A stretch of DNA of 5,879 bases from Rhodobacteraceae bacterium UBA6273. Its GTDB lineage: Bacteria > Pseudomonadota > Alphaproteobacteria > Rhodobacterales > Rhodobacteraceae. Below the pieces are notes generated by a model. It had not been told where the DNA came from, ran no database searches, and worked only from the letters and a program-made list of their open reading frames with translations. Location: positions 1-5,879 of the forward strand of contig DJUV01000342.1 of NCBI GenBank assembly GCA_002440625.1. Direction: 5' to 3'. Of this stretch, positions 1-5,879 are shown one piece after another (position 1 is the first letter of the stretch; each line of letters opens with the position of its first letter). Both the position numbers and the translations under genes were made by a program.

Positions 1-513
1 GACGGCTACGCGCGCAACTTCCTGCTGCCCCAGGGCAAGGCGCTCCGCGCCTCGGAAGACAACATCAAGGGTTTCGAGACCCGCAAGGCCCAGCTTCAGG
101 CCCAGAACCTCGAAACCAAGAAAGAGGCGGACGCGGTCGCGGCCAAGCTCGACGGCCAGATCTTCGTCGTGATTCGCTCGGCCTCGGATGCCGGCGCGCT
201 TTACGGCTCGGTCACCACCCGTGACGCGGCCGACGCCGCGACCGCGGCGGGCTACACCGTCGACCGCAAGCAGGTCGTCCTGAACCGTCCGATCAAGGAC
301 CTCGGCCTTCACGATGTCTCCGTGGTCCTGCACCCGGAAGTCACCGCGACCGTCACGCTGAACGTCGCCCGTTCGGTCGAGGAAGCCACGCTTCAGGCGT
401 CCGGCAAGTCGATCCAGGAACTGGCAGCCGAAGCCGAAGCCGCCGCGAACTTCGAGATCGCCGAGCTTTTCGACGATATCGGCGCCGCCGGCCAGGACGA
501 CGACCTCCGCTAA
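1..513 (+). CDS. rplI: 50S ribosomal protein L9, 5'-truncated by the window edge
   Basis: The frame is open from base 1 to a TAA at 511-513, giving 170 residues with no start codon in the window. It begins [14 protein letters not shown], the conserved rRNA-binding signature of the L9 N-terminal domain. In full-length L9 this lies about 22 residues from the start, so roughly that much is missing. A charged, Ala/Gln/Lys-rich stretch at fragment residues 27-53 matches the long connecting helix. The C-terminal domain follows, with LYGSVT at 67-72 and [17 protein letters not shown] at 98-114. After the last strand there is a tail of about 47 residues rich in Ala, Glu and Asp, ending GQDDDLR. Enterobacterial L9 (about 149 residues) lacks this tail, but long L9 proteins are usual in alphaproteobacteria. 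L9 binds 23S rRNA near the L1 stalk base and affects frame maintenance. The gene usually follows rpsF-rpsR, which would lie left of the window. An internal ATG at 169 is not a real start. Confidence 0.96.
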   Translation, partial: DGYARNFLLPQGKALRASEDNIKGFETRKAQLQAQNLETKKEADAVAAKLDGQIFVVIRSASDAGALYGSVTTRDAADAATAAGYTVDRKQVVLNRPIKDLGLHDVSVVLHPEVTATVTLNVARSVEEATLQASGKSIQELAAEAEAAANFEIAELFDDIGAAGQDDDLR

Positions 514-537
514 ACGGAGCCTTCGTCACGATACAGG

Positions 538-572
538 CCGCGCCGGGGCAACCCGGCGCGGTTTTTCTTTTT
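538..572 (+). terminator. Intrinsic terminator of rplI
   Basis: A perfect 10-bp GC-rich stem pairs 538-547 (CCGCGCCGGG) with 552-561. The 4-nt loop is GCAA, a GNRA tetraloop. The T-rich tract TTTTTCTTTTT follows immediately at 562-572. It sits 25 nt after the rplI stop codon. Stem, loop and U-tract all fit a strong Rho-independent terminator, so transcription from the ribosomal operon probably ends here and does not enter the downstream permease gene. Confidence 0.93.
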
Positions 573-663
573 CGATCCGGCCTCATCATCGTCGCGGCGA
601 AGAACCGAATAGGCGCAACCAGTCCGTTTTCGCCGCGCGCCATGTCGGCTTCCGCCAAGCCTG

Positions 664-1662
664 ATGCCGCCATCCTTCCTAGCCTCCCCCCCCGACATCC
701 TGTCGAAAGCCCTTTCCTTGGCCGAGATTGCCAGCCCTCTTTCCCGCCCCAGCACCGGTGCCGCCGGTGTGCCCTTTCTCATCGCCGGGATCGCGGTCTT
801 TTCCGTGCAGGACCTCATCCTGAAGCTCCTGAGCGGCAGCTACCCGCTTTACGAGGCGATGATCCTCAGGAGCCTCACCGCGGCACCGCTCCTCCTCGCG
901 CTGGCCCATCTGAACGGCGGGCTTGGTACGCTCTGGACCCCCGGCTGGCGCAAGATGCTGCTGCGCGGTTTCCTGCTTTTCGGCTCTTACGCCGCCTTCT
1001 ACCTCGCCATCGCCTCGCTGCCTTTGGCGACGACGATTTCGCTGTTCTTCACCGCCCCCCTCTTCATCACCATTCTCTCGGGACCGCTCCTTGGCGAAAA
1101 AGTCGGCCCCCGCCGCTGGTTCGCGGTTCTCGTCGGCTTTGCCGGCGTCCTCTTCATGGTCCGCCCCGGATCGGACGTTTTCGACTGGGCGGCGATGCTG
1201 GCCCTGGTTGCAGGGCTCAGCTACGCCGTCTCGATGGTGACGGCGCGCAAGATGGGCTCGACCGAAACCGCGCCGGCACTCGCCTTCTGGGGCAATGTCG
1301 CCTTCCTCGCCTGTGCGCTTTCGCTGGCGGCGGTCTTCGCAAGCGGCCACTACGCCGGCGAAACCCACCCCAGCCTCGGCTTCCTGACGCGCGGCTGGGT
1401 CACGCCATCCTTCCGCGACCTCGGCCTCATGATGCTTTGCGGTGTCATCGCCGCCGCCGGCCTGACGCTTCTGACCCAGGCCTACCGGCTGTCGCCCTCT
1501 TCCGTCGTGGCGCCTTTCGAATACACGGCGATGTTCTGGGGCGTGCTCTGGGGCTGGCTCTTCTGGCGCCAGATCCCCGATGCCGAAGGCTGGACCGGCA
1601 TCGTCATCATCGTCGGCGCCGGGCTTTACGTCCTTTACCGCGAGGGTCGCCAGAAGGGCTGA
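664..1662 (+). CDS. DMT superfamily transporter (EamA family permease)
   Basis: The frame encodes 332 residues of very hydrophobic protein ending in TGA. It has two tandem EamA repeats, about residues 35-168 and 175-328, predicting about ten membrane helices in the inner membrane. Family-typical stretches are LPLATTISLFFTAPLF (119-134), the short loop LLGEKVGPRRW (142-152), GVLFMVRPGS (161-170), and in repeat two PFEYTAMFWGVLWGWLFW (294-311). Members export or import small metabolites such as amino acids or nucleotide-related compounds. The sequence does not reveal the substrate, so no gene symbol is given. The start is uncertain. ATG 664 has no visible Shine-Dalgarno and adds about 35 poorly hydrophobic residues before the first helix. 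TTG 718 (residue 19) and GTG 769 (residue 36) are in-frame alternatives, and the latter would begin right at the first helix. The gene follows the rplI terminator, so it needs its own promoter within 573-663, where I see no convincing sigma-70 boxes. Confidence 0.88.
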   Translation: MPPSFLASPPDILSKALSLAEIASPLSRPSTGAAGVPFLIAGIAVFSVQDLILKLLSGSYPLYEAMILRSLTAAPLLLALAHLNGGLGTLWTPGWRKMLLRGFLLFGSYAAFYLAIASLPLATTISLFFTAPLFITILSGPLLGEKVGPRRWFAVLVGFAGVLFMVRPGSDVFDWAAMLALVAGLSYAVSMVTARKMGSTETAPALAFWGNVAFLACALSLAAVFASGHYAGETHPSLGFLTRGWVTPSFRDLGLMMLCGVIAAAGLTLLTQAYRLSPSSVVAPFEYTAMFWGVLWGWLFWRQIPDAEGWTGIVIIVGAGLYVLYREGRQKG

Positions 1663-1672
1663 CCGCGTTTTT
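1645..1672 (+). terminator. Weak candidate terminator at the end of the EamA gene
   Basis: GGTCGCC at 1645-1651 can pair with GGC 1657-1659 and GACC 1661-1664, with one bulged T at 1660 and a 5-nt loop. TTTTT follows at 1668-1672 after a 3-nt gap. The stem overlaps the stop codon. It is short and bulged, so it may be only partly active. If inactive, the EamA gene and corA (73-nt gap) could be co-transcribed. Confidence 0.3.
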
Positions 1673-1724
1673 GTGCTTCATAGACGGTCGCCGACGCGCT
1701 ATCGCTGCCCCCGAAGGCAGAGGC

Positions 1725-1730
1725 GGAGGG
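1725..1730 (+). promoter_or_regulatory. Shine-Dalgarno for corA
   Basis: GGAGGG lies 5 nt before ATG 1736. It is a near-consensus ribosome binding site and decides the start of the CorA-type gene. The reading frame stays open farther upstream into the EamA gene, but no other in-frame start there has comparable support. Confidence 0.8.
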
Positions 1731-1735
1731 CGGAA

Positions 1736-2689
1736 ATGCTGCGAAGCTATACGGCAATTGACGGCAAGCTCCGCCCGGTCGATCCCGACGGCGGAGCGAT
1801 CTGGTTCGACCTCCTCAATCCAACCCTGGAAGAAGAGCGCGCGCTTGAGACCCATCTCGGCATCGAACTTCCGACCCGCGACGAGATGCGCGAGATCGAG
1901 ACCTCATCGCGCCTCTATTCCGAAAACGGCGGCACCTACATGACCGCGCTCGTCCTCTCGCATTCCGACGGCGACGACATCGTCATCGACCCGATCAGCT
2001 TCATCCTGACCGGCAAGCGGCTCGTGACCATCCGTTACAGCGAGCCGCGCGTCTTCGCCGGATTTCCGGCCCGCGCCGAGAAGACCCAGCTTGGCCTGAA
2101 GGACGGGCAGGACGTGCTGATGGCGCTTCTTGAGGCGGTGGTGGACCGGCTCGCCGACATTCTCGAACGCGCCGGGCGTGACATCGACACCATTTCGCGC
2201 AGCATCTTCGGAATCGGCACCGAGGCATCGCGCAAGCCCCCCGACTACAAGGCGATCCTGACCCGGATCGGCCGCAAGGGCGATCTCATGTCCCACATCC
2301 GCGACAGCATCGCCACGCTCGAACGGCTGACCGCTTATGTCGGGCCGAAGCTGAGCGGGCTTGACATCGAATGCCGTGAACAGCTGGGCGCGCTGGCCGC
2401 CGACATCCACTCGCTTTCCGATCACCTCGAATTCATCGCGCAGAAAACCACATTCCTGCTCGATGCGACGCTTGGCCTCATCAACATCGAGCAGAACGGC
2501 ATCATCAAGATCTTCTCCGTGGCCTCGGTCGTGTTCCTGCCGCCGACACTTGTCGCCTCGATCTACGGCATGAACTACAAGTACATGCCCGAGCTTGACT
2601 GGCCCTACGGCTATCCCTTCGCCATCGGGCTGATGGTCATGTCCGCTGTCCTGCCGTTTCTCTACTTCAAGCGGCGCGGCTGGCTGTAA
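1736..2689 (+). CDS. corA: CorA-family magnesium/divalent cation transporter
   Basis: The product has 317 residues ([14 protein letters not shown]...), the usual CorA length, and ends in TAA at 2687-2689. A cytoplasmic N-terminal alpha/beta domain (about 1-125) is followed by a long charged helical region (about 125-255) matching the stalk of the CorA funnel. Two C-terminal helices span about 256-277 and 291-311. The first ends in the family-defining YGMN (GMN at 278-280), followed by YKYMPEL, the conserved MPEL-type periplasmic loop that selects hydrated Mg2+. The protein ends with a basic cytoplasmic tail, FKRRGWL. Known members are homopentameric inner-membrane channels for Mg2+, and some carry Co2+ or Ni2+. 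Relatives in the family can act in Zn2+ efflux, so Mg2+ is inferred. The start rests on GGAGGG 5 nt upstream. No terminator with a T-tract follows in the 103 nt before psd. Confidence 0.93.
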   Translation: MLRSYTAIDGKLRPVDPDGGAIWFDLLNPTLEEERALETHLGIELPTRDEMREIETSSRLYSENGGTYMTALVLSHSDGDDIVIDPISFILTGKRLVTIRYSEPRVFAGFPARAEKTQLGLKDGQDVLMALLEAVVDRLADILERAGRDIDTISRSIFGIGTEASRKPPDYKAILTRIGRKGDLMSHIRDSIATLERLTAYVGPKLSGLDIECREQLGALAADIHSLSDHLEFIAQKTTFLLDATLGLINIEQNGIIKIFSVASVVFLPPTLVASIYGMNYKYMPELDWPYGYPFAIGLMVMSAVLPFLYFKRRGWL

Positions 2690-2792
2690 ACGTTGCGCGA
2701 TCAGGCCGCCCGGGCCTCGATCCAAGGTTGCGCCGACCTGCAATCGTCGTAAAAGGAACAGCAACGAAAGAAAACCGATCGGCCCGCGCCAG

Positions 2793-3485
2793 ATGTCCAT
2801 GCTTGCCACCTTCATCAAACCCATGCACCGCGAGGGCTACCGCTTCGTCGGCATCTTCGCCGCGGTGACGGCCGTCCTGTTTCTGATCGCCGAGCCTCTG
2901 GGCTGGATCGGCGTCGGGCTGACGGTCTGGTGCTACTACTTCTTCCGCGACCCCGACCGGATGACGCCGGTGCGCGAGGGCCTGGTCGTATCGCCCGCCG
3001 ATGGCGTCGTGCAGATGATCGAGGCCGCGGTGCCGCCGGCAGAGCTTGGCCTCGGGGCCGATCCCTTGACCCGCGTGTCGGTCTTCATGAACGTCTTCAA
3101 CTGCCATGTGAACCGCGCGCCCGTCGCCGGACAGGTGGAAAAGATCGCCTACCGGCCCGGCAAGTTCTTCAATGCCTCGCTCGACAAGGCGAGCGTCGAC
3201 AATGAACGCAATGGCCTCACGATCCGCATGGAGGATGGCCGCCGGATCGGCGTCGTCCAGATCGCCGGCCTCGTCGCCCGCCGCATCGTCTGCGAGGTCA
3301 ACGAGGGCGTGCATCTGATGACCGGCCAGCGCTTCGGCATGATCCGCTTCGGCTCGCGGCTCGACGTCTACCTGCCGGCGGGTGTGGCGCCCCTTGCCGC
3401 CGTGGGCATGACCACGGTCGCGGGCGAAACCGTCATCGCCGACCTGGCCTCGACCGAGCCTGAGCGGCGCGGGGCGGTGCGGTGA
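2793..3485 (+). CDS. psd: Phosphatidylserine decarboxylase proenzyme (short type)
   Basis: The product has 230 residues, matching the short bacterial PSD class rather than the about 320-residue E. coli form. It converts phosphatidylserine to phosphatidylethanolamine using a pyruvoyl group made by self-cleavage. MKPMH-like [14 protein letters not shown] opens the protein, followed by a hydrophobic anchor at about 18-50. SPADG at 67-71 supplies the likely Asp70 and CHVNRAP at 104-110 the likely His105 of the Asp-His-Ser self-processing triad. [11 protein letters not shown] contains the cleavage pair Gly187-Ser188, so the beta chain would be 1-187 and the pyruvoyl alpha chain 188-230. All key residues are present. 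ATG 2793 has no clear Shine-Dalgarno. ATG 2799 is two codons later, and upstream in-frame codons back to about 2700 offer no ATG, GTG or TTG. The TGA overlaps the proposed pssA start, consistent with a two-gene PE operon. Confidence 0.96.
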   Translation: MSMLATFIKPMHREGYRFVGIFAAVTAVLFLIAEPLGWIGVGLTVWCYYFFRDPDRMTPVREGLVVSPADGVVQMIEAAVPPAELGLGADPLTRVSVFMNVFNCHVNRAPVAGQVEKIAYRPGKFFNASLDKASVDNERNGLTIRMEDGRRIGVVQIAGLVARRIVCEVNEGVHLMTGQRFGMIRFGSRLDVYLPAGVAPLAAVGMTTVAGETVIADLASTEPERRGAVR

Positions 3486-4255
3486 ACATGGCGCGGGACC
3501 CGAGGCGGGACAGCGACAGCGACAGCGACAGCCTGCCCTTCATCACGCTGGCGCCGAACATGATCACCACGATCGGCCTTTGTTCGGGCCTGACTGCGAT
3601 CCGCTTCATCATGTCCGGCAACTTCGGTCTCGCCGTGGCGCTGATCCTCTTCTCGATCGTGATCGACGGGCTGGACGGTCTTGTCGCCCGCCGGCTGAAG
3701 GCGACGAGCGAGTTTGGCGCGCAGCTCGATTCCCTCTCCGATTTCCTGAATTTCGGCGTGGTGCCGGGGCTTCTGGTTTACAGATACGCGCTCCTCGAAG
3801 GCCCGCACCCGGGCAGCTGGATCTTCGTTCTGGCCTATTCGGTCTGCTGCTGCATGCGGCTCGCCCGGTTCAACGTGGCGCAGCTGCAGGCCAAGGCAAG
3901 CGGCCTTTCGCCAGCCAAGCACTTCACCGGCGTGCCCGCCCCCGCAGGTGCCCTGATGGCGTTGCTGCCGGTATTCATCGGGTTCGAGACGGGGATCGCC
4001 GTCTCGAGCTATCCGCTCACCGTGGGGATTTACCTCGGCACCGTCGGCGCACTGATGGCCAGCCGCATCCCGACCTTTTCGCCGAAGTCGCTGCGCATCG
4101 CGCGCGACAAGAGCATCTGGCTCCTGATCGCGCTCGCCATGGTGACCGGCTTCATGCTCACCGATTTCTGGAAGTCGATGATCGTCTTTGTCGCCGCCTA
4201 TGCCGGCAGCATCCTCTATTCGATCATCAAGAGCCTGCGCAACCCCGGCGAGTAG
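3482..4255 (+). CDS. pssA: CDP-diacylglycerol-serine O-phosphatidyltransferase (phosphatidylserine synthase)
   Basis: The product has 257 residues from GTG 3482, or 255 from ATG 3488. It is an integral membrane enzyme of the CDP-alcohol phosphotransferase family that joins serine to CDP-diacylglycerol, releasing CMP. The full catalytic signature DGxxARx8GxxxDxxxD is intact: D65 G66, A69 R70, G79, D83, D87, with the additional metal-binding Asp62 before it. RLARFN at 126-131 and the [12 protein letters not shown] stretch at 146-157 are typical of the PssA branch and separate it from PgsA or Pcs. About seven or eight membrane segments are spread from residue 25 to 250. The GTG start overlaps the psd stop as GTGA (4 nt), suggesting translational coupling. 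ATG 3488 would remove the overlap, and upstream GGGGCGG (3471-3477) does not decide between them. Residues 10-17 are a DS repeat encoded by four GACAGC copies. CCC at 122-124 is an uncommon local run. It supplies the substrate of Psd. Confidence 0.95.
   Translation: MNMARDPRRDSDSDSDSLPFITLAPNMITTIGLCSGLTAIRFIMSGNFGLAVALILFSIVIDGLDGLVARRLKATSEFGAQLDSLSDFLNFGVVPGLLVYRYALLEGPHPGSWIFVLAYSVCCCMRLARFNVAQLQAKASGLSPAKHFTGVPAPAGALMALLPVFIGFETGIAVSSYPLTVGIYLGTVGALMASRIPTFSPKSLRIARDKSIWLLIALAMVTGFMLTDFWKSMIVFVAAYAGSILYSIIKSLRNPGE
3509..3532 (+). repeat. Hexanucleotide tandem repeat (GACAGC)x4 in pssA
   Basis: Four perfect head-to-tail copies of GACAGC lie near the 5' end of pssA. They encode Asp-Ser four times (residues 10-17) in the cytoplasmic tail before the first helix. 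The unit is 6 bp, so gain or loss of copies keeps the reading frame. Confidence 0.9.
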
Positions 4256-4374
4256 GCGTCATTGCCTGAACCGGACGGGGTTTGATTGCCGACCCGATCC
4301 ACCGGGACGGGCGCCGACCTGTTATGGTACTTGGTTGATGCGGTCTTGCGGCATCGTTTCCGTGTGAGCGGGGC
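4256..4374. other. Convergent intergenic stretch without a recognisable gene
   Basis: The gap between pssA and tig (4256-4502) has no credible coding sequence on either strand. Its left half contains a 5-bp inverted repeat, GATGC 4337-4341 with GCATC 4351-4355, and no clear promoter. Its right half holds the two terminators listed separately. Nothing here resembles a tRNA or a known RNA family that I recognise. Confidence 0.6.
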
Positions 4375-4397
4375 CGACGCAAGTGGCGTCGTCTTTT
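4375..4397 (+). terminator. Candidate intrinsic terminator downstream of pssA
   Basis: CGACGC 4375-4380 pairs with GCGTCG 4386-4391 around a 5-nt loop (AAGTG), followed at once by TCTTTT (4392-4397). The 6-bp stem is short but GC-rich and correctly placed for a transcript coming from psd-pssA, about 120 nt after the pssA stop. It is less certain than the other two strong terminators in the window. Confidence 0.5.
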
Positions 4398-4447
4398 CGC
4401 GCTCTGGGCAGGCGGCGGGCGTGCAAAGCCTCATCCCCCGAACATAG

Positions 4448-4483
4448 AAAAAGGCCGGCGCGACCTCTCGTCACGCCGGCCTT
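4448..4483 (-). terminator. Intrinsic terminator of tig (possibly bidirectional)
   Basis: AAGGCCGGCG 4451-4460 pairs perfectly with CGCCGGCCTT 4474-4483 (10 bp). Past one C-A mismatch, three more pairs (4462-4464 with 4470-4472) close a 5-nt loop. Read on the minus strand, the stem runs into five T residues (complement of 4448-4452), 20 nt after the tig stop. On the plus strand the stem is followed by CGATTTC, a poor T-tract, so it is mainly a tig terminator with possible weak action on pssA read-through. Confidence 0.9.
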
Positions 4484-4502
4484 CGATTTCATCTGCGAAG
4501 GC

Positions 4503-5837
4503 TCAGAGTTCGTCGAGCGCCTCGACGGCCTTCTGCAGCTTTTCCTTTGTCACTTCCTTGTCCGTCACCTTGGCGCCGGCGAAGACGAGGTCGACGACCT
4601 TGTCCTCGAAGATCGGCGCGCGGAGCTGCTGCTGCATCTGCGGGTTCTTCTGCACGAACTCGAAGAAGGCACGCTCCTGCCCCGGATACTGGCGGGCCTG
4701 CGTCAGCACGGCCTGCGTCATCTCGGCATCGGTCACCTCGACCTTTTCCTTCTGGCCGATCTCGGCGAGAAGCAGGCCCAGCCGCACCCGGCGCTCGGCA
4801 AGCGACTTGTGCTCGTCGGTCGGTTCGATGGCGCCATGGTTGTGGCCATGATCATGCGGGTTCTCGTCGTGCCAGATCTGGTGGGCGATCTGGTTCGCCT
4901 CGGCCTCGACCAGGCTCGGCGGCAGGTCGAACTTCACCAGCTTGTCGAGCTGGTCAAGAAGGGCGCGCTTCATCACCTGACGCGAGGCGCCGGTATATTC
5001 GGCCTCAAGCCGCTCGCCGATCTGGCCCTTGAGCGCGTCAAGGCTTTCGGCGCCGAAGCGCTTGGCAAGCTCGTCGTCGATCGCGGAGGCTTTCGGTTCC
5101 TTCACCGCCTTCACGGTGCAGTCGAAAACCGCTTCCTTGCCGGCAAGGTGCTTGGCGCCGTATTCGGCCGGGAAGGAGACCTTCACCGCAACCTCGTCGC
5201 CGGCCTTGGCGCCGACAAGCTGATCCTCGAAGCCGGGGATGAACGAGCCCGAGCCAAGCTCCAGCGGATAATCCTCACCCGCGCCGCCCTCGAAGGCCTC
5301 GCCGTCGATCTTGCCGACGAAGTCGATGACAACCTGGTCGCCCGACTTGGCCTTGGAGCCCTTCTTGCGGTCCTCGAAATCCTTCGACGACTTGGCGAGA
5401 TTCTCAAGCGCCTCGGTGACGGATTTTTCGTCGGCCTTCACCACCAGCTTGTCGAGCTTCACCTTGGTCAGATCGACTTCCGGGATCGCCGGCAGCGTCT
5501 CGTAGGACATCTCGACCACGACATCCTGGCCCTTCTGCCATTTGTCGCCGTCCTTCATCTCGACCTTCGGCTGCATCGCCGGACGCTCGCCCGAAGCCTC
5601 GAAATGCGCTTTCATGGCGGCGTCGATGGCTTCCTGCATGGCGTCGCCGATCATTCGCTCGCCGAACTGCTTTTTCAGCATCGCCATCGGCACCTTGCCC
5701 TTGCGGAAGCCCTTCATCTCGACTTCGGGCTGCGCCTCGACGAGCTTTTCATTGACCTTCGCATCAAGATCGGCGGCCGGCACGGTGATCGTGTAGCTGC
5801 GCTTCAGACCTTCGTTCAGGGTCTCGATGACCTGCAT
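4503..5837 (-). CDS. tig: Trigger factor, ribosome-associated chaperone and peptidyl-prolyl isomerase
   Basis: From ATG at 5837-5835 the protein has 444 residues and begins [13 protein letters not shown], as trigger factors commonly do. It binds L23 at the ribosome exit tunnel and shields nascent chains. The N-terminal ribosome-binding domain (about 1-110) carries the signature GFRKGKVP at 43-50. The FKBP-type PPIase domain spans about 166-246, with [14 protein letters not shown] and the [20 protein letters not shown] stretch. The helical substrate-binding C-terminal domain covers about 250-435. Within it is a histidine-rich segment, [13 protein letters not shown], at 323-335. An ATG six codons upstream (5855) would give 450 residues. 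I prefer 5837 because AAAAGGA lies 7 nt before it, whereas 5855 has no Shine-Dalgarno. The gene runs convergently to psd-pssA and ends at its own terminator. clpP and clpX often follow tig in other bacteria but are absent here. Confidence 0.97.
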   Translation of the reverse strand: MQVIETLNEGLKRSYTITVPAADLDAKVNEKLVEAQPEVEMKGFRKGKVPMAMLKKQFGERMIGDAMQEAIDAAMKAHFEASGERPAMQPKVEMKDGDKWQKGQDVVVEMSYETLPAIPEVDLTKVKLDKLVVKADEKSVTEALENLAKSSKDFEDRKKGSKAKSGDQVVIDFVGKIDGEAFEGGAGEDYPLELGSGSFIPGFEDQLVGAKAGDEVAVKVSFPAEYGAKHLAGKEAVFDCTVKAVKEPKASAIDDELAKRFGAESLDALKGQIGERLEAEYTGASRQVMKRALLDQLDKLVKFDLPPSLVEAEANQIAHQIWHDENPHDHGHNHGAIEPTDEHKSLAERRVRLGLLLAEIGQKEKVEVTDAEMTQAVLTQARQYPGQERAFFEFVQKNPQMQQQLRAPIFEDKVVDLVFAGAKVTDKEVTKEKLQKAVEALDEL

Positions 5838-5844
5838 TCCTTCG

Positions 5845-5851
5845 TCCTTTT
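5845..5851 (-). promoter_or_regulatory. Shine-Dalgarno for tig
   Basis: Read on the minus strand, AAAAGGA ends 7 nt before ATG 5837. The spacing is near optimal and it supports the shorter 444-residue start over the ATG at 5855. A second GGA directly abuts the ATG and is too close to function as a binding site. Confidence 0.7.
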
Positions 5852-5879
5852 CCATCGTGGTGCGGGTGGAGGGACTTGA

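Noticed and set aside
1705..1720. CTGCC/GGCAG hairpin just before the corA ribosome binding site, considered as a regulatory element.
   Set aside because: Five base pairs with a six-base loop is expected by chance in this composition; it lacks the features of known Mg2+ riboswitches, which are far longer.
1580..1735. Upstream in-frame extension of the corA reading frame into the EamA gene.
   Set aside because: The extension overlaps the EamA coding end, translates to Arg/Ser-rich sequence unlike CorA, and ATG 1736 has a strong Shine-Dalgarno.
642..1943. A plus-strand open frame of 433 codons across the EamA gene into corA.
   Set aside because: Its translation is Arg/Pro-rich low-complexity, typical of a shifted frame in GC-rich DNA, and it conflicts with two well-supported genes.
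2702..2716. Inverted repeat AGGCC/GGCCT-like after corA, considered as a terminator.
   Set aside because: The stem is about 5 bp around the self-complementary GCCCGGGC core and no T-tract follows.
2728..2755. A possible sigma-70-like promoter before psd (TTGCGC, 16 nt, TAAAAG).
   Set aside because: Only 3 of 6 and 4 of 6 positions match consensus; such matches occur by chance and nothing else supports it.
1904..2824. A minus-strand open frame of 306 codons over corA and the start of psd.
   Set aside because: It is antisense to corA with its GMN motif intact; no ribosome binding site or recognisable domain supports the minus-strand frame.
4383..5879. A plus-strand open frame of 498 codons antisense to tig, open to the right edge.
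   Set aside because: It is the mirror of a clear, family-typical tig gene. High GC makes stop codons rare in antisense frames, and its Leu/Arg/His-rich translation has no recognisable domain.

Overview
The window is GC-rich chromosomal DNA from an alphaproteobacterium, most likely of the Rhodobacteraceae (Rhodobacter/Paracoccus-like). Three things point there: an L9 with a long acidic, alanine-rich tail, adjacent psd and pssA genes of the short alphaproteobacterial type, and a trigger factor with a histidine-rich insert of a kind I recall from this group. The assignment rests on protein character and not on a database search. I see no rRNA, tRNA, CRISPR array, insertion sequence, prophage or attachment site, and nothing that looks horizontally acquired.

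Layout, left to right. (1) Positions 1-513 hold the 3' part of rplI (ribosomal protein L9), closed by a strong intrinsic terminator at 538-572. (2) A DMT/EamA-family permease (664-1662) is followed after 73 nt by a CorA-type divalent-cation transporter (1736-2689) with a good Shine-Dalgarno. (3) After a 103-nt gap come psd (2793-3485) and pssA (3482-4255), overlapping by 4 nt if the GTG start of pssA is used. (4) A convergent intergenic gap of about 247 nt carries a candidate terminator for pssA on the + strand and a strong terminator for the gene coming from the right. (5) tig (trigger factor) is complete on the - strand (5837 to 4503), with only about 42 nt of its upstream region inside the window.

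How the genes work together: PssA makes phosphatidylserine from CDP-diacylglycerol and serine, and Psd decarboxylates it to phosphatidylethanolamine, so the pair is the complete two-step PE branch. L9 and trigger factor both act at the ribosome, but they lie at opposite ends of the window in separate, oppositely oriented units. The EamA permease and CorA are membrane transporters with no evident link to either.

This is an ordinary housekeeping region. I found no convincing undescribed system. The points worth a second look are small: a His cluster in trigger factor, an in-frame hexanucleotide repeat at the start of pssA, hairpins in the convergent gap, and several start-codon questions.
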